Shown here: in pieces, positions 22,901 to 33,671 of the stretch
Position numbering within the stretch: position 1 is the first letter of the stretch
Layout: each line of letters opens with the position of its first letter
Assembly (NCBI GenBank): GCA_013054445.1
Contig: JAAMPI010000127.1
Span: 1 to 61,973, forward strand
DNA length: 61,973 nucleotides
DNA from: Cudoniella acicularis
Taxonomy: Eukaryota > Ascomycota > Leotiomycetes > Helotiales > Helotiaceae
Reading direction: 5' to 3'
Notes under the pieces: model-generated
The model's input: only the letters and a program-made list of their open reading frames with translations
Told to the model about the DNA's origin: nothing
Database searches by the model: none
Program-made: the position numbers and the translations under genes

Positions 22901-25458
22901 ATTCTTACACATTTGTGCCCTCAGTAGCCTCCTTTGGTTCGAAGACGATGATGGACCCGTGATGTGACGTTTTTGTAGCCCGGCCTGCAGTAGTCCGTGT
23001 AGAGTCTACTTGTTTTGCCTTCTAATGGTCGTCTTCACACATTGCTTAGGATCAAATGCTAATATTTGTCCTTATGCAGATGACGAAGGTCTTCCTTTCG
23101 ACGAAGCAACATTGTCAGTCGACGCCTTGGTGGCTGACAGCACTGCGGATGACTTCGGGGCACCGCTTCCAAGCAGCTTCATAATAGGTAGTTCAAGGGC
23201 TTCTACCCCGTCCATCCCCCCCCGGCTTCGGTCCCGCACCCGGCATTCCATTTGGCCTTGAACTTCCACATGGACACCCAATTCCACCTTACACGCGAGA
23301 GGACACGCCTACGAAACCCCCATCACGAATTGTGCCAACCTCTGCGCCATTTACCCCATCGCGAAACAACGTATTCATCCCAAGGGCCGCTACACCTCTT
23401 GCTAATGTTTCTATTCCAGAACCTGTCTCTCGAAAAGCAACTCCAGAGAAGTCAGTTTCACAAGCAAAGCAGGATATAAAGTCACTAGCAACAAACACAA
23501 GCCTCTCGAAAACTATAGCATCGCAGTCTTCCCAACCTCTCCAATCTGGAGATTTCCCACCACTGGAGACAGGAAAGACCAAGACTCCCTCAGGACCAGC
23601 TCTAAACAAGACACAAAGCTCTATTAAGCCCTCAGCTTCGAATTCAACTAAAAAGCCAGCAGCCAATACGGCTTCTAGTGTCGCAACTACCCGGCCAAGT
23701 ACTAAAGCTGAAAAGCGTCCTGGGATCTTGAACATCTCAGTGCCTTCAAAGCCTAATAAAACTCTCAGTTCGACTGAAACAGCAAATAAACCAGCTGTCG
23801 ATGCCTCATCTTCATCCGAATATCCTCCATTACGCCCAACGAGTACTCCGTCAACAGCATCTGTCCAATCGCCTTTGTCTAGGAGTGCGCCCAAGATTTT
23901 AAGAATTCCCACCACCACCAAGATAGAAACAGCGACAGGTGGAAATGCAACTCCATCATCTGCAACATCAACCTTCGCACAAATGCTCCCTGCATCTAGA
24001 CAACCAAGCCTTGTGTCAGTGTCTAGACAAGAAAGGCCAGGTACTCCTACGAGTGATGTTATCTCAGATAATGCCTCAGTTACATCTACTTCATTCTCAA
24101 GGGCCAGCTCACCTCCGCCATCAAGAATTGGTTCCGCTCCTGTCAGAACAACCACCAAGAGTATGCAGAAGAAGTTACGAAAAGAAGCTCAGAAGACCAA
24201 GGAAAAAACCGAGATGGAAGTGGTAACTCCAAAGGTCGAATCAGAGGAGATCGCACCTATCATGGGCAGAAAGAAGAAACAAAAGAAGGAACGAAATATT
24301 CACAGTGCCGCTGGAGGTTCTACACCCGCTGCGAGTCGGCCCCCATCTCCTGGGCCAGCAGATTCATCGAAAGAGGAGGCTAGTACAAGACTTGGTTTGA
24401 TAACCGAAACTTCTGCTCAAGCACCTCAACTTGCAGAAGAACAACAAACTGCTGAGGTGAATAAAGCGTCGGCCAAAGGACCTGAACCGAAGGGCAAGGG
24501 CAAAACAAAAGTACCACCAAGCCCAGTGTCGGAAGCTGTGGCTGTCGAAAACGAAGAGGAACCTGCAGCTGCAGATAAACCCCTTCCGACGCCAGCTTCA
24601 ACCTATCATGAGCTGCTATCAGCAGGAGTTGTTCCAGATCCCAACAATCTTGCTCTGTTGAAGAACCCATCCTCGGCCTCCCGCCTTTCTAATATCGAGC
24701 TAGAAACACAGGCTGCGCATCAAAAGTTAACGATAACCCCCGAGGACCGTGCGGCTCTTCAAGCGGGTTGTGCAGTCCACAAGAACGAAGGCACGCCTCA
24801 TCGAATCATGCTCACTGCAAATGGAGACTATGTGCGCAATCTTTCGCCAGAAGAGGAACAAAGATACTTGCAACTCCAGGCTAGCATTGCAAAAGAATTT
24901 GGTCCTGCAGCTTTCGTGTCAACGAAGCATCATGTCAATAACGGATTCACATTGATTGGAGGTCGTGCGGTACCAAACGGGCCACCCTCCTTTTTCCCAC
25001 CTGGAAACGGAAGTGCGAGCTCGCTTGATGCGGTCAGCAAGATCCAACGTGACGAAGCGCTAAGCTATATCAATCAATACGTCCTCCCATCCCTGTCGAC
25101 GAATTCTCAGCTCGAGAAGGCGTTAAACGCCAATGCTTTGGACGCGGAGATGTTGCGATCTACCGATCCATCAAGCTTCCCCAATTGGGGCAATGATCCC
25201 ACAGCAACTATTGATGGCTCGGTAAAAGCACCTACGCAAGAAGGCATCTTGGGTACAAGCTTAGAAGGTATGACGGCGCATTTCGCTGTTGGTCGGGACG
25301 GGGATAGCGGTCGTCCGCTGGGCAATGTCTCGCTGCTTAGTCTCCCGGAAGCCGAGAGCGGAATGCAGTTGGCGAGGAAGGAGGCGGAATCTCTTGAGAA
25401 GAAGCTGCATGCATTGATGAAGAAGAACAGAAGACTTTTGCTTGGGTCTGCCCACTGA
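19937..25458 (+). CDS. NOT4: CCR4–NOT complex subunit 4, RING E3 ubiquitin ligase (two apparent frameshifts)
   Basis: Not4 is the E3 ligase of the CCR4–NOT complex, acting in mRNA decay and co-translational quality control. Proposed exons: 19937–19980, 20060–20126, 20191–20303, 20356–22492, 23081–25458 (about 1578 residues once two extra bases are discounted). The C4C4 RING spans residues 15–55 (CPLCVEEFDLS, PCPCGYQVCQFC, CPACRRPY). It is followed by a Lys/Gln coiled coil, an RRM from about residue 119 (NLVYVVGLSPAI … YFGQYGKIIKIVV) and a CCCH finger near residues 210–230 (YCSAYLRNEVCTNKQCMFLH). Long Gln/Ser/Pro-rich tail; the last exon opens with LPFDEATLSVDALVAD, which I recall from Aspergillus Not4. 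Frame breaks lie at an A8 run (20484–20491) and a C8 run (23216–23223), where seven bases would keep the frame. The 588-nt last intron is inferred. Alternatively the C-terminal part is a separate gene. Confidence 0.85.
22493..23080 (+). other. Putative long (588-nt) NOT4 intron or retained 3' end
   Basis: Donor GTGGGT after CAAG and acceptor TTATGCAG, with a TGCTAAT branch-like site about 25 nt upstream, join the exons in phase 1 to give QAQ-DDEGLPF. The other introns in this window are 46–156 nt, so this one is unusually long. If it is not spliced, translation runs 13 more codons and stops at 22530–22532 (…YGSGFARW), giving a shorter Not4 with RING, RRM and CCCH but no C-terminal 790 residues. 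Confidence 0.5.
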
Positions 25459-27548
25459 TTGATCATTCTATTCAGATGAGTCTTGGTTTGTAATACCCTG
25501 TATGTGTGCATGGCTTGGCTAAGCTATTGTATGATTAAGGAGTTCGTATAGTCATGGGTTGAGGAATTTGAGAATAGGGCTATGGCGCGCCAATGCAGTC
25601 GTCCTAATACGTTGGTAGATTAAGATCCAGCGATACAGTATAAATACTTTTAGTTTCCACGCCAAAGCGATGGATCAAGCGGTACGATAGTGTTATAAAT
25701 ACAAATACCTATTGTAGCCCCTAAATATTTGTGAAACACAATAACTATCCACATTTCCTGGCACATGAATCACACATCAAGGCGTATCAAAATTCGATGA
25801 TGCGCTAATCCTTCACGTATTTTGGATATCTTATGGTCCTACGATCAATGTATTCTGTGGGAAGAATTAGAAAACCGTCGCCGTAGAAGCGGATGGTGGA
25901 AGAGGCAGGCCTGGGCCATGAATTACTCGGTTGAAAAATACGTCATGATTAGTGAACTGTAAGATGGAAGGTCTGAGGAGGAAAGATGCAACCGTGCAAA
26001 GATGCAGAGAAAAAATAGCAAAAGAAAAGCACTCGAGACATTTGGCCACACTTGATATCCCCTCGCTTACGTTCCATTAGGCGGGAGTTTCTCCTCTTGC
26101 GCAAGACTAGGCAATAAGAGAATAACACAGAAGATCTTCAGGATATAACGTATATTAAAACTCCTTGTAACAGTTCTCTAGAGTGCTGGTAAACTTAGAA
26201 GTTCAGGTTGTGGCTTCACACCGTGTGTTCTCCTGTTTGCTGAGGCCCCATGTGGTCCCGTGAAATTTTGCCTATTACGAATGGCTAAGAGACCGTCCAG
26301 TTTTCAGCGTGAAAGGTGGTCTACGGAGTGTCGTCCGGTAATCTCTTCCGGTAGACTGCAGGTGAAGAGTGGGTCTACTACTGCACGCTAATCGGTACCA
26401 ATTTCCAAATTCCTTTTATATCTTCTCAATCTTTTTCAATACCCTCAATTTACCTCACACCACTGTATAATATATCTCCCCGTGATCAAATTCGCGCAGA
26501 AGAATTTACAAAAGGGTTCTCCTAGCAGAAGCAGTGGTAGAGAATCTGAAATACAATCTATCGTGAAGGATATATTTAATTGCACCGCTTGAATCAATTA
26601 TTGGGTAGAGATAGTCAAAGCACTACAATATGTGTTATTAATTATTCCAATTAAGGCTGGTGTGAATCATTCGGAGTTTTGAAAGAGGATCATATCGAGG
26701 AATGGAAGTCTCCCGGTTTACAGAAAGGGGCACACATCCCTTAAACTACCTCGCGGTTCGGTTCACCAACACTTTACCTGCCAAACATTTAAAAACAAAT
26801 AAATAACGGTAAATTCAAAACGATAGCTTAGTGATTGAAGCAGAAAAAGGCTCGGAATAAGTCACTTCTCTGCTCATTTTGATTATATAATCCTTTTTTA
26901 TAGTAGTTATTCTTTGAAGTTTTCTGGGTAAATTATGGGACACCGGCGGTTGCACGGTCAAAACATAGTTAGGCAGCACCACAAATATGTGAAATTGTGA
27001 GGCGATTAATGCCACAAAATAGGATACTCTAATAGCTATGAGTATGCTCCATAGGCTGATCGCGGAGTTGACCTTTCTCTTTCTCTTGCTCGCCTCACTT
27101 CCCTACCCAACTTGTCGGAATTTCTCTACATAGAATAAAAAATTGGGCATGAAGTATTGTGTAATTTATCATTTCCACGCATGAAATATCCCCCGTTCTT
27201 TGCCAGCTGAAGCCTTTAAGACCATCTTTTGCGTTCATCCCATAGAAACTTTACCAGTGACATATCAGTTGGTTCAACTCCCTCACTGTCTTTTGTAGAC
27301 GGGTCTTGATACATTTTGCGCACACTATTTAGGTCTTGAACTTGTCTTTAATTACACATATTTAGTGGTGTTCTTCAAGAACAACAAAAACTAAGACTTA
27401 ATAGAGAAAGACGGAGCAAGATACCCCATTTTTCAGCTGAATTATTTTCTCTTTCAGGGAAGCAAAAAATTATTATAGATCATGAACTCCCCAAGCAAGT
27501 AATGATATTTTTCATTCGCAACAATATTCAACAATTACAACCGCTAAC
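25459..27548. other. AT-rich intergenic region, no gene seen
   Basis: Upstream region of the ferric reductase relic and 3' flank of NOT4. Only short ORFs without domains occur (for example 25867–26049 minus). Confidence 0.5.
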
Positions 27549-28321
27549 ATGGATATGGGTACGGGATCTTCTTCGTCCATGAGCGCTGGGATGGTCATGG
27601 GCTCCACTACCATGGCCATGGGAACGGCAACAACATCAATGTCCATGGTCACAACCGGCCAAGCGTCTTCAGCCAACCTACCTCTGTCGGATCCCCTTTG
27701 CAACAGCGAAACTTACCTCACCTACAAGATAGCTCACTTAGTATCCCAAGCCCAGATTTCCTGTGCAAGCCAATATTTTTACGGAAACTGGGCTTCATCC
27801 TACTATGTGGTAATCCTCTTCCTCTTCACGCTGGCGTATGCATTTCGTCTGATCGCATATGCTAAACCTCGCTCCTCCAGCAAGCAAACCTCAGTTTTGG
27901 ACAAGACATCTGCTTTTACTCTGTTTATCACTTATCGACGCATCGGTGGCCTAATTGGAGCTTACATGGGACTTCCATCATTCGGTGTCATAGGTTTCTT
28001 CCTGCTGGCTCTTGTTTTCTTGGGGATTCTAACCTTCTTTCAACACCCATACTACCGCCCGTACCGTGCATTTGGATCGCCGCCACTTGGAGTTCGTACT
28101 GGATTGGTGTCTATAGCATTGACGCCGCTCATCTTTGGTCTTGCGGAGAAATTCAACTTGGTTACACTTGTCACTGGTGTTGGACACGAAAGTCTCAATG
28201 TCTTCCATCGATACGTTTCTTATCTCTGCCTCATCCTTGCCACCATCCACACATGTGCCTTCCTGGTTGGAGATCAATACACCCCAGGAATGACAGGACC
28301 CGTAGCATTAAGGACCAAGTA

Positions 28322-29044
28322 AGAGTTGGGGCCATTACTCTCCGCCCACTAAGCGATTTACACCAAAAGTTAGACTTTTTAAAAATATATAACAAAGCAA
28401 CCACTAATTAAAACGCTATAAAAATTAAGGCTCATTAGAAAAATTTGCTTTGTAATATTCAGATATGAAGGAATTAATTTTTATTTTTAAGTTGCATATT
28501 TTTAATACGCTTAACGAACCTGGTACCAGAAGTCTGTGTTTTACAGGGCATATTTAAGCGATTTTTAGGCTCCGAGACCCCACCTTCAGGCTTCTAAAAG
28601 TAAAGTCGTCGCGATCACTTCAAAGTTGTGAAATAACTATAAATAATCATGATATAATATTCAATTATCGCGAGTTTAAGAAGGCAAAGATACTTTCTAT
28701 TAAGTAGTATTTTAAAGTTCATGAATTTTGATTTTTGGTTTACTAGTAAAATGCCCTGTAAAACACAGACTTCTGGTACGAGGCTCGTAAATATAGAAAG
28801 CCTTAAATTTCAAGAATTTTGTATGTAAATTAAGCGATTTCGTAACTTTATACAAAGAAGTACGTGTAACTTATTATTTATTTAAATAAAATTCTGAATT
28901 GTATGAATTAAAATTAAAGTAAATCTAGTTAATTGAACGTATTTTAGGATCTTTAATTGAATTCATTGTTGAATTATAAGAAACTTAAAAGTGTATGTTT
29001 TGGTATAAATCGCTTAGTGGGCGGAGAGTGATGGCCCCAACTCT
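28322..29044. mobile_element. MITE-like TIR element with TA target duplication (723 bp)
   Basis: Ends are inverted repeats of about 47 bp with two mismatches, starting AGAGTTGGGGCCAT and continuing CTCCGCCCACTAAGCGATT. TA flanks both sides (28320–28321 and 29045–29046), the signature of Tc1/mariner-superfamily insertion. The interior is very AT-rich with no transposase ORF, so it is non-autonomous. Counting only one TA, the flanking ferric reductase codons read continuously (ACC AAG TAC TAC ACA), which fixes the insertion boundaries. It contains a second element at 28526–28776; without that insertion it would be 470 bp. Confidence 0.9.
28526..28776. mobile_element. Second MITE-like element nested in the first (251 bp)
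   Basis: Perfect 26-bp inverted repeats start CCAGAAGTCTGTGTTTTACA and end AGGGCAT, and the repeat continues with one mismatch for about five more bases. TA flanks both sides (28524–28525 and 28777–28778). The terminal sequence differs from that of the surrounding element, so it is a different family that inserted later. No coding capacity. Confidence 0.88.
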
Positions 29045-30341
29045 TACTACACACCAGGCTCATATGAGGTACGTTTTTACACTTACTTGTTGATATCTTC
29101 ACACTTGTGTCCAATACTAATTAATCAACGGTCAGTTCACCGGCACCCCTCCTTTTGGCCTACTCATGTTCTTAGCCACTTTCTCTCTCCCAATCGTCCG
29201 AACCGCCTTCTACGAGCTTTTCAAATACTTCCACTACGCTGCTGCCGTTACATACCTTGGTTTCATGTTCTGGAACACCGGAAACGAGGGGAATTCATGG
29301 TGCTACCTGTGGGCATCCGTGGCACTTTTCTCGCTCTCCATACTTGGGCGCATATTCGTCAAGTCACCCACGCTCAGCTTCCGAGGAAAACCTTGTTTGC
29401 AACATGTCCATTGATAATAACGCCTCTCGCAAACAATATTGTCAAATTGACGGTTTTGGCACCTCGAAGCTTCACATGGAGGCCAGACCAGCATTGCTTC
29501 GTTAGAATCCCAGCTCTAGGCTATATCAAGAACCATCCTTTCACCATCTCCTCCGTCCCCAGCCAGACAACAGGAATCAGCGCTGAGCACAACTCATTGG
29601 TGTTTCTTGTAAAGCCTTTCAGTGGCTTCACGGCAGTCCTGCACTTCACCAGCTTAACCCTGGAAGCCCCCGAGAAATCCTTCGGAGTGGATCTCGGTGG
29701 CCCGTACGGCTGCATACGCTATAAGTTAGAGCACGGCTACGATTCTGCTATTCTCGTTGCCGGCGGCGTGGGAATTACTGCTGTTGTGCCTTGGTTCGTG
29801 CACCTGGCGCACAAGATGGCCGATGGCCAAAGCTGTGCCATTCGCGACGTTATTGTCGTATGGGTTATGCGCGACAGGAAAACTATAAGCTGGATCCGGG
29901 ATGAAGTTCGGCTGCTACGGCTCGGGCTCCAACTGGCTCTCTCAAGTTCAAGTTTTTCATGACTGCGGATGGTGCGGAACATGGTGAGAAGAATTCCACG
30001 GGCTCGGACTCCGAGAAGGATGCCACTGCGATCTCCGATTCCAATGTGACACATGACTTGATCTCCGGATCTGGTGTTTCAATCGATTTCCATAGGCCAG
30101 ACTTGTCGGTTCTGTTGCCATCTTTGATCTCTGTCCGCAGGACTGTTGTAATTGGTAAGTTATTTTTTCTCTCTTTTCTTTCAAGATGAGGATTGTGTCC
30201 TCCGACTGACTCCGGATCACAGGCTGTGGTCCCGAAGCCATGAAAATTGAACTGGGGAACACTGTCGCCCGAGCTCAAAAGAAAGTCCTAGCCGGAGAAA
30301 CGCAGAAGATTCCACTACACACTGAAACGTTTGGATGGTAA

Positions 30342-30822
30342 TGGCAGATAGTGAAAGTCGTAAATGAAAGGATTACAGAGAAAAATGAGGATTAAGAGAA
30401 TCAGAATTTAATGACAAGACGAGAGGGAGTTGTAAAGCGGTTGAAGAATACAGAACATAATAAATTGTATATTTCCTTACAAAAATAAAAAGCTTATATA
30501 AACATATTTCCTGGTATCATCACTCGCTATTGCATGTAATTTGAAAATTTCGCCTCGAATCCACCTGGAGATAGTTAATGATTCTTCTGCGACAGGGGTT
30601 GGCTCAAAAACTCACTTGGTGGTAGGATTCGAATCTTGAGCTCATTTCTAAGCTATTTTGAGCACAATTCCGCAATTCTAGATCAAAGTTGGCTAGTGAG
30701 ACGAGAGTATCAAACTTTAATATCGATTCTTTCACTACGCGCAGTAATTGTATCATTCCATGTTCAAATACATATATAAGATTACAAATCTGCACCCATT
30801 CCGGCATTGAGACAGAAATTGG
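30342..30822. other. Short intergenic region
   Basis: Lies between the convergent ferric reductase relic and the MCH1-type gene. Nothing identifiable beyond likely 3' untranslated regions. Confidence 0.5.
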
Positions 30823-32578
30823 TCAAACGGCAATTCCTCGCCTTTTCCAGCCATCCCTACCCAGCCAAGCCCAAGTCCACAGTCCACAGCCGATCCATAC
30901 TGACACAGCCATGGCCCAAAAAGTCCCCGAATAGCACAGCTTTCCGTAGCAGAGAATTTCTTCTTCAGCATCTTGGCGGTAAGAAGGTCGTTTCGACGCC
31001 CACTGGTACACCGTCGAGTAGACAACTCCCCAGGTAGTAGCACCAAAAGCTGGAACCATGGCTACGATTCCCCAGTTTGTACCGAAGTTTTCGACACCCC
31101 AAATGACGGTTATTATGAGCGGTGTGAGGCTGAAAATTGCTCCGTAGCCGGAGCCAATTAGAGTGGAAATAATCCAGAATCTCTCGCCATGGTTTTGGAT
31201 TGCTCCTGATGCTAGTATTACTGATCCCAGGGAAACGAGTAATGCGCTGAAGATCAAAAAGGTTACTCGTGAAATGGTGAATCGTCTTCTTGGGGGAAGA
31301 GACGAGAGAGAATTGGCAGCGGATCCAAAGTGATGCCCAACCGATGGCGGAGCTAGTATATCGGTCAAAGTGCCGAACAGGATGCGAGCCACGGTGGACG
31401 TGATTGCCACGATAGACACGTGAGTTGCAGCTGTTGTTGGAACTAGATCGGGGTTGATAGAAGGAGGATATAAAGTGCCAATTATTGTACCTAGGTTGGT
31501 AATGAAAGCTTCACCAGGGCCTGTGACGGTGTTAGAGGGAGAAAATGATACCGCGAGAATAACTTACCGGAAACGAAGAAGAAACCCCCAGCAAGACACC
31601 ACATGGTCCGGTCTTTTAAGAATCTGCGGGTTTCTTCATTCAATAACCAGGTCTTCTTCCGTGCCTCCTCTTCCTCATGAGCTCTTACATCTTGCACCCT
31701 CCGGGCTTCTGCTAGGTCTTCATTAGACAGCTCCTCGATGGAGCCGTAACTCCTGTTAGATCTTCTGAAGAATTCGCTGTCCTCCAAAAGTCCACTTCTC
31801 TCCAATTCTTCCACGGCTTCATCTATGAGCTCATCTTCATCCACGATCTTTAGTAAAACAGACCCTAGCAATCCCACCGCCAGCAGCGAGACAGCTAAGA
31901 ACACGAAGTATTTGAAAACATCTACGTCCCCAACTCTCCCATTTGGTCTTCTTTCATACAAGACTCTGCTTCCCAGTTGACTTTGCCACATCCCACTCAA
32001 CCCAAATGCTGCAATTGGACATGCCAATGCCAGCCCTCTGTATTTCCCCTTCCCGAAGTTCTTGGCACAAGTTGCAACAGCACTCAGATACATGCAAGTC
32101 GTTGCCAACCCAATAATCACAAATGCCACCACCATCACCCACAATGGCCAGCCACGTTCCGTAGTGTATCCCATAACATCTTTCGCTCCGCTTTTGTATG
32201 TGAACGCCGCAAGCAGATATCCGACCCCAAACAGTATAGATGAAATGAACGATAAAGGTGCTGGTCCAATTCGATCGCATAGATAGCCAAGTAACGAGAC
32301 GGGTAGATACAGTGCTAGTTCTGCCGCAATTATAACAATGTTCACTTGTAATTGTGTGTATCGTAGTCGTTCTTGAAAGAGATGTCCGTAGAGAGAGAAG
32401 GTTGTGATGGAGCCTGCGCAAAGGCAGGAAAGGATGGCGGAGGAGAAGGCAATATATCGTGTGATATCACGTTGTCTTGATTCTTCTTTGCGCGCAGACC
32501 TCCGAGAGATGCTGATGAGCTTGAGGAGCGGAGGGAGGATGAGTCGTGAGCGAGGAGGGGCGTTTCTGCGGATGCCAT
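30823..32578 (-). CDS. MCH1: Mch1-like major facilitator transporter (apparent frameshift near N-terminus)
   Basis: Monocarboxylate-transporter-like MFS protein of the fungal Mch1 group, a vacuolar/membrane permease whose substrate is not established. Exons 31568–32578 and 30823–31520 (47-nt intron) give about 569 residues. The N-terminus MASAETPLLAHDSSS matches the family. The body has twelve membrane spans with AFSSAILSCLCAGSITTFSL, VNIVIIAAELALYLPVSLLG, a long acidic loop (VDEDELIDEAVEELERSG), the junction FFFVSGPGEAFITNLGTIIG, and the family ending YGKLCYSGTFWAMAVSVWI … RRGIAV. Between the Ser-rich N-terminus (about 32490–32578) and the first membrane span (from about 32465) the frame moves by one base. 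No intron or alternative ATG repairs this, so it is either an indel error or a real lesion. Confidence 0.88.
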
Positions 32579-33671
32579 GACGGCGCGACCGTTACTTGCG
32601 GAACGGTTTACGTTTGTGCTATGGTGGCATAGAGACGAAAGAGGACTGGATTATGTACAAGGTGAAGAATGGAAATGGAATAAATCGACGGTAGTCGTGA
32701 GGAAGGAAGGCTTTCAAGCTCGAGCTCGAGCAACATCCCTCTCCAGGGTCAGAACGCCGGCTGACGCAGCCGACCTCGGCCTGATCAGCAGCCCTGTTTT
32801 GCGGCTCATGATGTGCTTTAACTTTTCATGATTCTTTCCTTCCTGCACCGCAAAAGTCGAGCGAATATTCCTCTTTCTGGGAGCAATCACGATGGCGTAG
32901 AGACATGCATAATTTTCTTTTTGCCGCAGTTCTCGTGATGCTTGGTGCTCCCCACTCCCCCCTTCCAAGTCCTGCCTAGGCCATCCAACTTGAACGCATC
33001 CCGTTCGACATCTACACGATCTACATAATACAGTGCATTTAACATCCTCTCAAAAGAGGATATTCTCTTTCTCCTCCCTTCTTCCGCTATTCCTTACTTT
33101 ATTTCCGTTTCCTAGTTGCTCCATCGCCCACAGCCAGCTTCCCTTTTAACGAATGTAATCAAATCAATCAACTGCTCGAGCCCTTTGTTCTGTCCCTCTC
33201 CAGAAAACCCCCTGATCACAGTTTCAAAAATTCTGCCAAGATCTAGGATATAAGACGTGTGGTTCATTCAAACATTTAGCGTTGCATATGAACAATGAAC
33301 GATTGAGTCTGGCAAAGAGAGCCAGTCTGAATTATTTTATTTATTTATTCAAACACAGGTTTTTGATCTGGTATTCATACTTCGTTGCATTACGCATCTC
33401 ATTTCAATTAAGATAATGCAGACTAACCAGCCACAAGTAACCAGAAAAACCGCATGGGAAGAAAGAAAGATCAAGCCACCATGATAGCAATGGCATTGAA
33501 TATATCCGTACACCACCAACACTATTCAGGTAGGTAAGCCTATTACTTCTGCAGCTTTGTTCCATACTGTGCAACAACACAATACCATGTCTATTGAGAT
33601 CCATGGGTATTATTACGCTAAAAACAAGAGTTAAGAACTCAATTTGATGTTGTTCTATACACATTGATATC
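32579..33671. other. Intergenic region
   Basis: Contains the MCH1 5' flank and the 3' flank of the WSC glyoxal oxidase. CT-rich around 33050–33250. No gene seen. Confidence 0.5.

Larger units (their letters stand above)
27549..30341 (+). pseudogene. Ferric-chelate reductase (FRE family), disrupted
   Basis: The product resembles a fungal plasma-membrane metalloreductase that reduces Fe3+ before uptake. The N-terminal exon (27549–28321) has a Met/Ser/Thr-rich stretch, then membrane segments (YYVVILFLFTLAYAF) and the heme-ligand helix FHRYVSYLCLILATIHT. A transposable element interrupts the frame at 28322–29044; right of it coding resumes as YYTPGSYE, an intron (about 29070–29136), then the second heme region FKYFHYAAAVTYLGFMF. 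The FAD-binding part (LAPRSFTW, HPFTISSVPS), NAD-binding part (VAGGVGITAVVPWF) and C-terminal CGPEAMK … ETFGW are present. Two further frame breaks fall near 29410–29420 and 29900–29950, and a GT–AG intron at about 30155–30221 precedes CGPEAMK. With three lesions no full-length protein can be made. Confidence 0.85.

Noticed and set aside
22755..22967. 70-aa hydrophobic ORF
   Set aside because: Lies inside the proposed NOT4 intron, has no clear signal or conservation and overlaps other short ORFs.
23289..24158. 289-aa minus-strand ORF
   Set aside because: Antisense to the Ser/Pro/Thr-rich NOT4 C-terminal exon; open only because of that exon's composition, and no domain is visible.
30600..30650. 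tRNA-like GGATTCGAATC motif
   Set aside because: The minus strand resembles a T-loop, but the T-stem does not pair and no anticodon or acceptor stem could be placed.
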